Origin: Pseudofrankia coriaricola
GTDB lineage: Bacteria > Actinomycetota > Actinomycetes > Frankiales > Frankiaceae
Direction of reading: 5' to 3'
DNA length: 64,000 nucleotides
Assembly: GCF_001854805.1 (NCBI RefSeq)
Contig: NZ_MBLO01000080.1
Span: forward strand, 1-64,000
Part shown: one piece after another, positions 42,079 to 50,522 of the stretch
How positions within the stretch are numbered: the first letter of the stretch is position 1
How the letters are laid out: each line of letters opens with the position of its first letter
Notes under the pieces: generated by a model
What the model saw: the letters and a program-made list of their open reading frames with translations, nothing else
What the model was told of the DNA's origin: nothing
Database searches by the model: none
Position numbers and translations under genes: made by a program

Positions 42079-43400
42079 ATGGCCGGGTCGTCGCGTTCTG
42101 CGGTCTGGGGTCGGTCTTTGCCGGGCGTCAGCTTTCTCGGCCGGGTAGGGCGTCGCGCGGTTGTGGAGTCGCTGTATCTGCTGACTGCCCCGGTGAGCGC
42201 GGTGGCTGGCCTGTTGCTGGTGCTCGGCGGGCTGTGCGTGGGAACGGTGGGTCGGCTGGTTGCGGGCAGGGCGCCGGTTGTGGCTGGTGTCGCGGCGCCG
42301 GTGCGGTGGTTGGCCGATGTGGAGTGGTGGCGGACCGCCAGGGTTCGCTCGGTGGCTGCCGGCGCGGAGGGTCTGGGCCGGCGGTCGAGGCCGAGCGGGG
42401 CCGCCGCGTCCGACCCGGGGATGTGACTCGGCCTGGCCCATGTGGTGGTGGTGCTGCCTGTCGCCGTGGTCACCGCGGTGGTGACGGCGCTGTGGTGGTT
42501 CTTGGGGGTCGCTGCCGCGACGACGGCTGTGCGAAACCGGGGTGCGTGGGCCGGGACGATGCAGCCCATGACCTTGAGCGCGGGTAGCGCCCAGTCCCAC
42601 ATCGATGTGAGTCTGGGCCTGACCTCGCCGGCCGAGCGGATGACCTTCGGGACCGTGGTGGGGCTGCTGCCGCTGGTGACTCGGGTGTGCGTCGCCGCGC
42701 AGGCCGGGCTGGGGCGGGCTCTGCTATCGGATGCGTCCCCGTTGCACCGCAGGATCAGCGGGCTGGAGCAGGAGCGGGACACCGCTCGCGCGCAGACCGT
42801 CGCCGCGGTGACGGCGGAGGCGGCGGCGCTGCGTCGGCTCGAACGCGACATCCACGACGGGCCTCAGCAGCGGCTGGTCCGGCTGGCGATGGAGCTGGGC
42901 CGCGCGCAGCGCCATTTCGACCGCAGGCCCGAGACCGTCCGGGAGGCGCTCGCCGACGCCCTCGTCCAGGCCGAGGAGGCGTTGGACGAGCTACGGGCCC
43001 TGTCACATGGCATCGCCCCGCCGATTCTCGTCGACCGCGGCCTGCGCGAGGCGCTCGCCGAGCTGGCCGCACGCTCGACCGTGCCCGCCCAGCTCGATGG
43101 CGGGCCCCTGAGCCACCGGCCGGAGGCCGCCGTCGAGACGGCCGCGTATTTCGTCGTTTCCGAGGCCCTCACGAACGTGGCCAAGCACAGTCGTGCCGGC
43201 CGGTGCGTGATCGGACTGCGTCACGATGCGGCAGCTCTGCGGTCTGGGTAGCGGACGACGGGGTGGGCGGCGCGGCGTTCGACAAAGGGCACGGACTGCG
43301 AGGGCTGGACGACCGGGTGCACGCACTCCGCGGCGGGCTGCGGGTCACCAGTCCTTGCGGCGGGCCGACGATGATCACCGCGGAGCTGCCGTGCCGCTGA
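42079..43400 (+). pseudogene. Broken sensor histidine kinase
   Basis: The N-terminal membrane sensor part (VSFLGRVGRRAVVESLYLLT, VSAVAGLLLVLGGLCVG) runs to an in-frame TGA at 42424-42426. The same frame continues at once with VVVVLPVAVVTAVVTALWWF and the HisKA_3 segment RLERDIHDGPQQRLVRLAME. Near 43230 a frameshift moves the ATPase end (VWVADDGVGGAAFDKGHGLRGL) into another frame. The conserved DIHDGPQQRL site is intact, so it was recently functional. It overlaps the receiver fragment that follows. Confidence 0.75.
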
Positions 43401-43765
43401 CCACCGACGACACGACCCCCGAGCCATGGTCGGGACGGGCGGCCGGCGGTGGGCTGCGGATCGTCGTGGCCGACGACGCGGTGCTGCTGCGTGAGGGCCT
43501 CATCCGCCTGCTCGCCGAGGAGGGGCACCAGGTGGTGGCCGCGGTCGGTGACGCCCCGGCCCTCGTCGAGGCGGTGCTGCGACACCGCCCGGACGTCTCG
43601 GTCGTCGACGTCCGGATGCCACCGACGCACACGGACGAGGGCCTACGGGCGGCGATCAGCGTCCGTTCGCGCCTGCCCCGCTCACCCGTGCTGGTGCTCA
43701 GCCAGTACGTCGAGACGTCCTACGCGGCGGACCTGCTCGCGGACGGCTCCGGCGGGGTCGTCGGC
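43391..43765 (+). pseudogene. Truncated response-regulator receiver
   Basis: About 125 residues of receiver domain survive (LRIVVADDAVLLREGLIRLL, DVSVVDVRMPPTHTDEGL, VLVLSQYVETSYAADLLADG). Homology stops where GVGYLLKDRV-type sequence should follow; the Lys and the whole DNA-binding domain are gone. The frame runs into an unrelated membrane-protein fragment, marking a deletion at about 43765. Confidence 0.75.
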
Positions 43766-44245
43766 CGGCGCTCTTGCGGCGATGCTCGCGCTGCTCTCTC
43801 TGACGGCGGTGATGGCCAACATCCAGGGTGCGAAAGCGCCGTTCTCCTCCCTGATGCCGATGCTGACGGAAGGCGCAACCGACCAGGAGTTTGCGACCAC
43901 GCTCGACCAGGCCAGGCCAGGCAACGGCTGGCTGACTCCTCTCGCGCGGGTGCACGGACGCCGCCGGCCATCGACGTGATGATCGCCGACTTTTCTCGAT
44001 ACCACGCGGTGATGGCCGTGATTGCCACGATCGCGGCGGCTTCCCTCCTCGGCACCAGCGTGCTGCTGTGGAAGAGGTTCGCGCGAACGGCCTCGTCCGA
44101 TAGGCGAACTAGACGCGTGGTGGGGTCATTCGGTGTCCTGTCCGCGTTGCTAACACTGGGCCTGATCGTCCACGCGGCGGCGAATGCGACCACCGCGGCC
44201 GACCGGGGACCAGCGCTCCTTGGCGCTCTCAAAGGCGGATGGTGA
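43766..44245 (+). pseudogene. Fragment of a membrane protein
   Basis: One frame carries LAAMLALLSLTAVMANIQGA to LTEGATDQEFATTLDQARPG (to 43979), and another continues with SRYHAVMAVIATIAAASLLG and VGSFGVLSALLTLGLIVHAA to the stop at 44245. A frameshift near 43960 separates them. The N-terminal end is lost in the fusion with the receiver fragment. Family not recognised. Confidence 0.45.
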
Positions 44246-44335
44246 CGCACCTCGCCGCGCCCAAGATCAGTAAAGACCTCCCGAACGGCATCTGTCCGCC
44301 GTAGGGGAGCCAGTCTCACCGGCGGCACATAGTGT

Positions 44336-44351
44336 CCGGCGAATTCGCCGG
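44336..44351. repeat. 16-bp perfect palindrome
   Basis: CCGGCGAATTCGCCGG is self-complementary and lies 19 bases past the stop of the permease-prefix gene. It could be part of its transcript end. Confidence 0.4.
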
Positions 44352-44369
44352 CGCCTCCTGTCAGGTGGG

Positions 44370-45740
44370 TCAGGCGTAGTTGAACAGCGGAGGGAGGACG
44401 AGGGCCGCGATCCAGGCCCAGGCGGCGTAGACGGGCAGGTAGCCGGTCTGCCAGCGTTCGAGCGTCGCGAACGGGGTGCGTCGACGGACGAGCCCCAGCA
44501 GCAGCCACGCTGACCAGGCGAGGTTGGCGAGCAGGATGACGTTCTCGCCGAGGGCCGCGGCCTTGTTGGGTGTGGTGCCGTATTCGGTGATGCGCCCGGT
44601 GATGGCCAGGAGTACCAGCACGTCGATGGCCAACGCGCTTACCACGAGAGCGAGCTGCAGCTTGTCGAACAGATCGGGTGGGGCCAGCGGGTCGCGGGCT
44701 GAGATCGAGTAGAGGAGCAACCCCAGCACGATGACCAGGAGCAGGTCGAACAGGATCAGCGCTTGGCGCTCGACGTCGATGCCGTTGCTGGTCCAGCCGA
44801 TGGCGACGAGGAAGGCGAGCAGGACCGCTGTGAACAGCGGAGTGAACAGCCGGGTGAGCACCGGAGCGATGTTCTCGACGACGCTTTGCTTGGCCTCGAC
44901 GAGCCATCCGGCCACGACAACCCCGGCCGCCGCGCCGCATGGAAGGAGCCATTGCGCGATGAAATCCTGCGGAACGATCCCGATGGCCTTGAAGGCGCCG
45001 GTCGTGAATGCGGTGAGTACACCGCCGCCGAGAGCCATGAGGACGAAGTAGATGAACCATTCACCGGTGAAGCGGATGAAGTCCATGCGTCGACGGGACG
45101 ACCGCCAGTCGTCGGCCAGGTAGGCCAGGCCCACCACGAGCCACAGGGCGATGGGCAGGTGGATGCTGGTGATGACCAGCGACTGCGACCTGTCCGCCAG
45201 GGGGTAGGCGTTGGCCGCGACGGCGCCGAGCGCGAACAGCGCCACCAGTATCCCGATCAGTGAGCGTCGGGCCTGCCGGCGCCAGGCGAGGAAACCCGCG
45301 AGCCAGGGCAGCACGAGCAGGCTGACGTTCGGCCCGTAGAACGAGGCCGACGCGTCGTTGTCCAGCCTCACCCCGAACAGCTCCGGCGCCTTGATGGACA
45401 GCGCGGCACCCGCCGCGCAGAAGGCCATCACCCGCAGGTCCCGCCGCGACCGCGCGTCCGCGGCCGGGCTTGCGGTCAGGACCAACTGCTTCCACAGCCG
45501 TTCCGAGTGCTCCCGGGCAAACTCACGGGACAGGTCGTCGAGGCTACCCATCCGTTTGACCGCGACCAGGAACGCCTCATCCGCGTTCAGGCCGGCCTCG
45601 ACGAGCTCGTCCACGGAACCACGGAGATGGTCTTCGAGCTCGTCGGCGTCGGGCGGCCGCATCTCCCGGCGACGCCCCACGTACTGGCGCCACTGCGCGA
45701 ACTGCGCCTCCAGCTCCTCCTGCCCCTCCCGCGCCGTCAT
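44370..45740 (-). CDS. Permease-prefix-domain membrane protein
   Basis: 456 aa. Residues 1-75 form the permease prefix domain (QYVGRRREMRPPDADELEDH with LVEAGLNADEAFLVAVKRMG). After that come about ten hydrophobic helices (for example VSLLVLPWLAGFLAWRRQ, LILFDLLLVIVLGLLLYSI). The prefix domain is known from FtsX-like permeases controlled by PadR regulators, and a padR-like gene precedes it with a GTGA/ATGA-type overlap. The membrane part is unassigned. Confidence 0.75.
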   Translation of the reverse strand: MTAREGQEELEAQFAQWRQYVGRRREMRPPDADELEDHLRGSVDELVEAGLNADEAFLVAVKRMGSLDDLSREFAREHSERLWKQLVLTASPAADARSRRDLRVMAFCAAGAALSIKAPELFGVRLDNDASASFYGPNVSLLVLPWLAGFLAWRRQARRSLIGILVALFALGAVAANAYPLADRSQSLVITSIHLPIALWLVVGLAYLADDWRSSRRRMDFIRFTGEWFIYFVLMALGGGVLTAFTTGAFKAIGIVPQDFIAQWLLPCGAAAGVVVAGWLVEAKQSVVENIAPVLTRLFTPLFTAVLLAFLVAIGWTSNGIDVERQALILFDLLLVIVLGLLLYSISARDPLAPPDLFDKLQLALVVSALAIDVLVLLAITGRITEYGTTPNKAAALGENVILLANLAWSAWLLLGLVRRRTPFATLERWQTGYLPVYAAWAWIAALVLPPLFNYA

Positions 45741-46111
45741 GCCCGGCCCTCCAGCGGGATCGCCGTCAGCGTCCCGCGGTCACCAAGACCCAGCCAGATT
45801 CCCTTGAGCGCGTCCATGACCGTGGCCCACTGACGGCGCTGCTCGGCCAGCTCGGCCAGACCAGCCTCGGTGAGGCGGTAGTACTTGCGCCGCCGCTCGC
45901 CCGTCACCGACTGCCAGCTGGACTCCACACATCCGAGACGCTCCAGTCGGTGCAGCAACGGGTAGAGCAGGCCCTCCGTCCAGTCCAGCTCGCCACCCGA
46001 CAACTCGTTGATCCGCTTGAGGATCGCGTAGCCATAGCTCTCCTCCTCGGCCAGGATGCCGAGCACCATCGGCGTCGCCGAGGCGGCCACCAGATCCTTG
46101 CCGACCTTCAC
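45737..46111 (-). CDS. PadR-family regulator
   Basis: 124 aa. MVLGILAEEESYGYAILKRI and LYPLLHRLERLGCVESSWQS are the PadR winged-helix signature, followed by RRKYYRLTEAGLAELAEQRR. It is first in a two-gene operon with the permease-prefix protein. A 30-bp near-palindrome 22 bases upstream of its start is its likely operator. Confidence 0.9.
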   Translation of the reverse strand: MKVGKDLVAASATPMVLGILAEEESYGYAILKRINELSGGELDWTEGLLYPLLHRLERLGCVESSWQSVTGERRRKYYRLTEAGLAELAEQRRQWATVMDALKGIWLGLGDRGTLTAIPLEGRA

Positions 46112-46907
46112 CAGGCCTCACCCCGTTCGGTACCCTAGAAGTACGATGCATAGTACTGCTAGGTAGAGAGGGCGCAACGGCTGGTACGGCGTTTCGGGCG
46201 GGACCAGCCGTTGCACCCACTGCGAGCACCGTTGCGTCGGCTAAGCGCAGGAGCCGGGTCGGCCCCCGTCCGGCGTGACCCTGTGGTGCGTAGCCGCAGC
46301 GGTCCCCGGTCTGGGCATCAGAGCTCGCGGCGTACCGGTTCCCACCGGACGTGATCACACTGGCCGCGCGCTGTACCGGCAGTACGCCCGGTCCTACGGC
46401 GCTCTGATGCCTCCGATAGATCCGCTCGCGTTCGACGCCGATCCGCTCCCGGACTCACGCAGAACTCGGAAGACGGTCCCATCCGGGTCGGGGCCGTTGA
46501 GGAGCGCCGCCATCTCCGGATGCTCGAGTACCAGGACGGCGCCGCCGGGAGCGGCGTCCGGTGCTCGTCTGGCGGTTCGCCGCGCAGGTGCGGATGATCT
46601 ACAGCGGCGTGTTCGGCGGTGGGCTCGCGCGGGGTGAGTGGGCCATCAATGCCGAGGTGGCGCTGGACTACCACCGTGACGATCCCGGCAGCCGACAGCT
46701 GGCACCGTCCGATCCTCGGTTTCGCGACGGTGCTTTGGGCGGAATTCCCGTGACGACCGACGATCTTAGAGATCATCTCGGAGATCGACGATCTCAAAAC
46801 CGAGCTTCGAGTCGGACCGATGTGAACTCCAGCCCAAGCGAGAGCAGAGCGATGAGCATGACGCGTGCACCGGCAGGGGCGGCCACAGCCCGTCCACGGC
46901 CGGCTGG
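46112..46907. other. Stretch with operator and unidentifiable scraps
   Basis: Apart from the PadR operator at 46134-46163 there is no intact gene. A minus-strand scrap of about 54 codons (46399-46560) reads PGGAVLVLEHPEMAALLNGP and PDGTVFRVLRESGSG before a stop; it looks coding but I cannot place it. Confidence 0.4.
46134..46163. promoter_or_regulatory. 30-bp PadR operator candidate
   Basis: The arms CCTAGAAGTACGATG (46134-46148) and CATAGTACTGCTAGG (46149-46163) match as reverse complements at 13 of 15 positions. The site is in an AT-richer patch directly before the padR start, as is usual for this family. Confidence 0.7.
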
Positions 46908-47507
46908 GTGGGGCAGGCCGCGATCGTCCTGGGCCTGCTGGGCGCCGCGCAGGCGGTGGCCACGGTCGCCTGGCCCGCGCAGGTCAGCGACGGGCAGTAC
47001 AGCTACCCCTTCACCCCACACTGGTACACCGCCGCGATGATTTTCTTCGCGGTGCAACAACTGGGCGTACTGGCCGGCATCGGCGGGATCGCGCTGCTGG
47101 CCCGGGCCCGCGCGAGCCAGGCGACCAGGGCCGGGCTGCTCATCGGGACAATCGCCACGATCCTGCTGATGGCAATCGCCGCGATCGCCGCGATCACCAC
47201 CGCCCACGACGCGGCCGGGCTCGGCCCGGGCCGAGGCATTCGACAGCGCCTACGGCGCGCCGACGATCGGGATCGGGATCGGCCTGGTCATCGCCGGCAT
47301 CGGTCTGGCCCGACGGCCGGTCCTGCCCGGGCCGGGCCGGGCCGGGCCGGGCCGGGCCGGTGGATCGTACTGGCGCTCGGGATCTACGTCTTCGTGCCGA
47401 TGCTGCCGGCCCTCTTCGAACCCGTCGTGCTCGGCCGGCTCGCGTTCGGCCTCTGGATGCTCCTGGTCGCCGCACTCGGGCTCATCCTGGTGCGCGCCGG
47501 CCGCAGC
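46908..47507 (+). pseudogene. Decayed multi-TM membrane protein
   Basis: Helices VGQAAIVLGLLGAAQAVATV, MIFFAVQQLGVLAGIGGIAL and LIGTIATILLMAIAAIAAIT lie in one frame. The next helix (PTIGIGIGLVIAGIGLARRP) lies in another between about 47222 and 47357. The first frame then resumes with RWIVLALGIYVFVPMLPALF. A plausible N-terminus (MTRAPAGAATARP) is in yet another frame. The second switch falls in a (GCCGG)6 tract. Family not recognised. Confidence 0.55.
47331..47360. repeat. (GCCGG)6 tandem repeat
   Basis: Six perfect copies of a five-base unit. Gain or loss of one unit shifts the frame, and a frame switch of the surrounding membrane-protein remnant occurs here. Confidence 0.85.
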
Positions 47508-47603
47508 CCGGTCGACCCCGCCGCGCTACGCCACCGCATCGCCGAATGCGACCGCAAACTGGCCCGCCACCGCGCGGCCATCGAGACCGGCGTCGACCCC
47601 ACC
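47508..47603 (+). pseudogene. Serine-recombinase C-terminal scrap
   Basis: About 32 residues (PAALRHRIAECDRKLARHRA then AIETGVDPT) match the helical C-terminal region of large serine recombinases, where R-I-A-E-C-D-x-K-L-A-x-x-R-A-A-x-E-x-G-x-D-P recurs. It is fused in frame to the membrane-protein remnant. No catalytic domain remains. Confidence 0.5.
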
Positions 47604-47699
47604 TCCGACTCGGGGTGCCCTTCGGCTTCCGCCTCATCTGGCCACCGACGTTGGTCAAGGTCGCTCCGACATTCGTGTGGCTGGCGATCCTGCCGCACC

Positions 47700-47883
47700 C
47701 GTGCACGCCTGGCGACCGGGACGCCGGGGACCGCTACCAGCTCTCGGTTCTGCAAGCCGAGTTCTCCCTGCCCCAGGTGCTCGACCGTCCCTGTCCGGCC
47801 GAGTGTTCTCTGAGGAGGTCATCCGGGAGAACCTCGACCTGGGCCGCCCCGACAAAGTCGGCCTGATCTTCGACCGGCGGACC
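47700..47883 (+). pseudogene. Scrap of an unassigned actinobacterial protein
   Basis: Two frames together give YQLSVLQAEFSLPQVLDRP and, after a slip near 47800, FSEEVIRENLDLGRPDKVGL with IFDRRT. I recall such segments in full-length hypothetical proteins of Frankia-like genomes but cannot name a function. Truncated at the edge of the PucR-led block. Confidence 0.3.
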
Positions 47884-47926
47884 GGGCTGCGGCCCGCCGA
47901 CGGTTCCGTACCTCCGCGCGTTGGAG

Positions 47927-49138
47927 TCACGACGGCAATGTGTTCGCCAATCTCGACTCCGATGCTATGACCGTGTCCACGACGATCAACGACGCGGCAA
48001 GCCCTCGTCCGCTTCGCAGATCGAGTCCGGAGAGCTTCTTCCATCGGTCGATCCGGTAGGCAGCGGTGTTGGGGTGCACGTTCAGTTTCTGCGCGGTCCG
48101 ACTGATCGAGAAGCCGGAGTTCGAGAACGCGCGCACCGTCTCCGCCAGGTCGGGATGTTCCCGTGCCACCAGCGCAGGGTGGGCGAGCACGGGTGCGAGG
48201 CGTTCCTTCTCGGCATGGACACACGCCCACATCCAGTTGTCTTCGAAGAGCTGCACGCCCGCACCGGGCTCTGCCAGCTCGGCCGCTCGTTTCGCGTCCC
48301 CCAGACTGGTGCGTGCACCGACCAGCCCGGGTCGTGCCAGCCCGATGCCGATCCGCCCGGGGAGCAAGTCGAGCTGCGCGCCGAGCTGACTCGCACTCGC
48401 GCGCTGCACGACGACCACGACGTCGGGGCCGACCACACAGACCGCGGCCGGGAGATCCCGTACGCTGCGAAGAACTGCGGAGAGCATGCGTTCCGGAGCA
48501 ACATCAGTGTGCAACCAGGCGCCGACGAAATCCTCTGTGGGCACCATCCCGAGATCCTCGGACAGCTCCGCGACATCCGTGCCCGTCGCCCCTCCGAGCA
48601 TCGCTCCGACCAGGCGACGCTGGAGAGACAGCGTAGTCGTTCCCTGGATCGATTGGCCGGCTCGATAGCCGATCGAGACAGCCTCGATCACCAATTGGAG
48701 TCGCGAGAGGAGGAACGTCGTGATCTCGCCCAGGAGGCCGCTGGTCGGCGGAACACGGGTGCGGAGTACATCCCAGATCTCCTTGTGCGTGACTTGATAG
48801 GCGCCGATCAGCGCCTCGAGGGGCACCCCCTGGGAGGCTCGCAGGCGGCCGACCGCGCGGGTTGCCGACAAATCGGCGGCGCTTGGTCGTTCCAGCATCC
48901 GGAGCTGACCACCCCACAGTCTCAGATGCAGGTCGCGGTTGGTCGAGACGTGGTTCTCGAACGAGATCGACAGATACTCGGGGATGTCCTTGCGCACCTG
49001 GGTCACCCAGGAGGCCACCCTGTCGTCGAGGTGCTCGATGACGTCGTCGCAGGCGTCTGAGACGAGGGACAGATGTCCTCTCGCCGGGCCTGGGCCTGCC
49101 GCAAGACCGACCGGCTCGAGAACCCCTTGACGTGCCAT
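47927..49138 (-). CDS. PucR-type transcriptional regulator
   Basis: 403 aa. The GGDEF-like middle region (LGGATGTDVAELSEDLGM, AVCVVGPDVVVVVQRA) is followed by the C-terminal HTH_30: ETVRAFSNSGFSISRTAQKL with NVHPNTAAYRIDRWKKLSGL, the diagnostic PucR signature. It reads in the same direction as the catabolic genes behind it and is the likely activator of the block. I start at ATG 49138 (MARQGVLEPVGL); an in-frame extension to 49258 is poorly conserved in character. Codon use is less GC-biased than in the genes left of it. Confidence 0.85.
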   Translation of the reverse strand: MARQGVLEPVGLAAGPGPARGHLSLVSDACDDVIEHLDDRVASWVTQVRKDIPEYLSISFENHVSTNRDLHLRLWGGQLRMLERPSAADLSATRAVGRLRASQGVPLEALIGAYQVTHKEIWDVLRTRVPPTSGLLGEITTFLLSRLQLVIEAVSIGYRAGQSIQGTTTLSLQRRLVGAMLGGATGTDVAELSEDLGMVPTEDFVGAWLHTDVAPERMLSAVLRSVRDLPAAVCVVGPDVVVVVQRASASQLGAQLDLLPGRIGIGLARPGLVGARTSLGDAKRAAELAEPGAGVQLFEDNWMWACVHAEKERLAPVLAHPALVAREHPDLAETVRAFSNSGFSISRTAQKLNVHPNTAAYRIDRWKKLSGLDLRSGRGLAASLIVVDTVIASESRLANTLPS

Positions 49139-49315
49139 GGATGAACTCACCACGTTGCCCCTCAATGTTCTTCGAGCCAAGAGTCTGACGCCGGATGCCT
49201 GGGACGCCGGAGATCTTGTGACTATCTGAACAGAGTAGGTTGCGCGTGAGTCGGCCAAGAAAAAGGATGGTTACGGACGTGCTGCCGTCTATGACTACTG
49301 TCGATAACCGGCGAA

Positions 49316-50188
49316 TCAGCCGGCCGCGCGACCGGCCAGCTCGACGATCGCGTCGCAGACGATGTGCGGAGCTTCCAGGGTGATCCACGATCCTGAGTCC
49401 GGGGTCAGTGGCTCGATTCCCATGATCGCGAGCTGCTTGCGGCGGGACGTGGGGGTCACGATCGGGTCGCTGACAGGGTTCATCATGACGGCGGTCACCC
49501 CACTGTCATGCAGCCGGCTGAGGATCGCATCACGATCGACGGTGTAGACACCGATGTAGGGGGCAAAGAAGTTGGGACCTCCCCGCAACCGATCGGTGAA
49601 GCACTCGACTCGTGTCTGTACGTCTGTCTCGGGCGGCAGGTTCTTCGTGACTGTGTTCCACGTCTCCACGAGTCCTCCCCCGTCGGCGGTGAACTTGTGC
49701 AAGCCGACGTCGTAGAACCCGCGCTGCCCCTGAGACCAGTCCTCGTACATCCCGTAGCCGATGCAGAGCACTCCCCTCACGAGGTCGGGGTGCGCGGCAC
49801 CGAGATACGCCGCGTACACGGCGCCGGCGTGCTGACCGACGACGATGCATCCCGCCTCGCCGATGAGCGGTCTGACCGTTTCGAAGATCGCCTCTGCGTA
49901 TCCGGGCGCGTCGAGCCACTGTTCCGGCGCGTCGGAGTCCCCGAGGCCGGGGATGTCCGGTGCGACACAGTGGATGGCAGCAAGACCCGACATCACTTTC
50001 GTCCACATCCGCCCCGACGACTGCATCTGATGGATGAGCACCACCGTCGGCCGCGACGGGTCGGGCGTGCCGCTCGTTCTCACCATCATCTGGCCGATCG
50101 ATGTGTCGATGATCGAGCGTCGGATGAGCGCGGTCTGGGTGGGCATTGCGTATCCGTTCTTCGCGGTGGTCTCAAACTGAGGGAACAT
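49316..50188 (-). CDS. Alpha/beta-hydrolase-fold protein with His at the nucleophile position
   Basis: 290 aa. TVVLIHQMQSSGRMWTKVMS supplies the oxyanion strand, PDIPGLGDSDAP the next loop, and the nucleophile elbow reads GQHAG (118-122), so His120 stands where Ser, Cys or Asp is usual. ITLEAPHIVCDAIVELA contains the C-terminal His. A similar G-H-H-T-G variant is known to me in uncharacterised members, so it may be a real subfamily with unusual chemistry, for instance a lyase. ATG 50188 overlaps the RidA stop by 17 bases; ATG 50146 is an alternative. Last gene of the catabolic operon. Confidence 0.75.
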   Translation of the reverse strand: MFPQFETTAKNGYAMPTQTALIRRSIIDTSIGQMMVRTSGTPDPSRPTVVLIHQMQSSGRMWTKVMSGLAAIHCVAPDIPGLGDSDAPEQWLDAPGYAEAIFETVRPLIGEAGCIVVGQHAGAVYAAYLGAAHPDLVRGVLCIGYGMYEDWSQGQRGFYDVGLHKFTADGGGLVETWNTVTKNLPPETDVQTRVECFTDRLRGGPNFFAPYIGVYTVDRDAILSRLHDSGVTAVMMNPVSDPIVTPTSRRKQLAIMGIEPLTPDSGSWITLEAPHIVCDAIVELAGRAAG

Positions 50189-50522
50189 AGGCCCACCCTT
50201 CGATCTCGATCAGTCCGCCGAGGGGCAGATCTCGGACGATGATCGCGCTGCGCGCCGGCGGTTCGTCCTGGAACACCGCGGTGTAGGTGGCGTTCATAGC
50301 GCCATAGCTCGAGCCATCGGTGAGGAATACCGTCGTTTTCACGACGTGACGCGGAGACAGCCCGTGTCGCGCGAGCTCACCGACGAAGTTCGCGAGCGCT
50401 GACTCCGCCTGGGCATCGAACCCCTCGGCCAGCCCACCGGCGGTCAGCCCGAGCTGGCCCGAGATGGCGACCCAGTCGCCGGCACGGACGCTTGAACGAA
50501 AAGGAAGGGCCACGGCTCTCAC
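50172..50522 (-). CDS. RidA-family enamine/imine deaminase
   Basis: 116 aa. VAISGQLGLTAGGLAEGFDA, NFVGELARHGLSPRHVVKTT and ARSAIIVRDLPLGGLIEIEG follow the RidA/YjgF trimer fold, with the conserved Arg in ARSAIIV and Glu in IEIEGWA. RidA proteins hydrolyse reactive enamines/imines made by amino-acid-converting enzymes, which fits the neighbouring oxidase and amino-acid-type importer. The start overlaps the oxidase stop (GTGA). Confidence 0.85.
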   Translation of the reverse strand: MRAVALPFRSSVRAGDWVAISGQLGLTAGGLAEGFDAQAESALANFVGELARHGLSPRHVVKTTVFLTDGSSYGAMNATYTAVFQDEPPARSAIIVRDLPLGGLIEIEGWAYVPSV

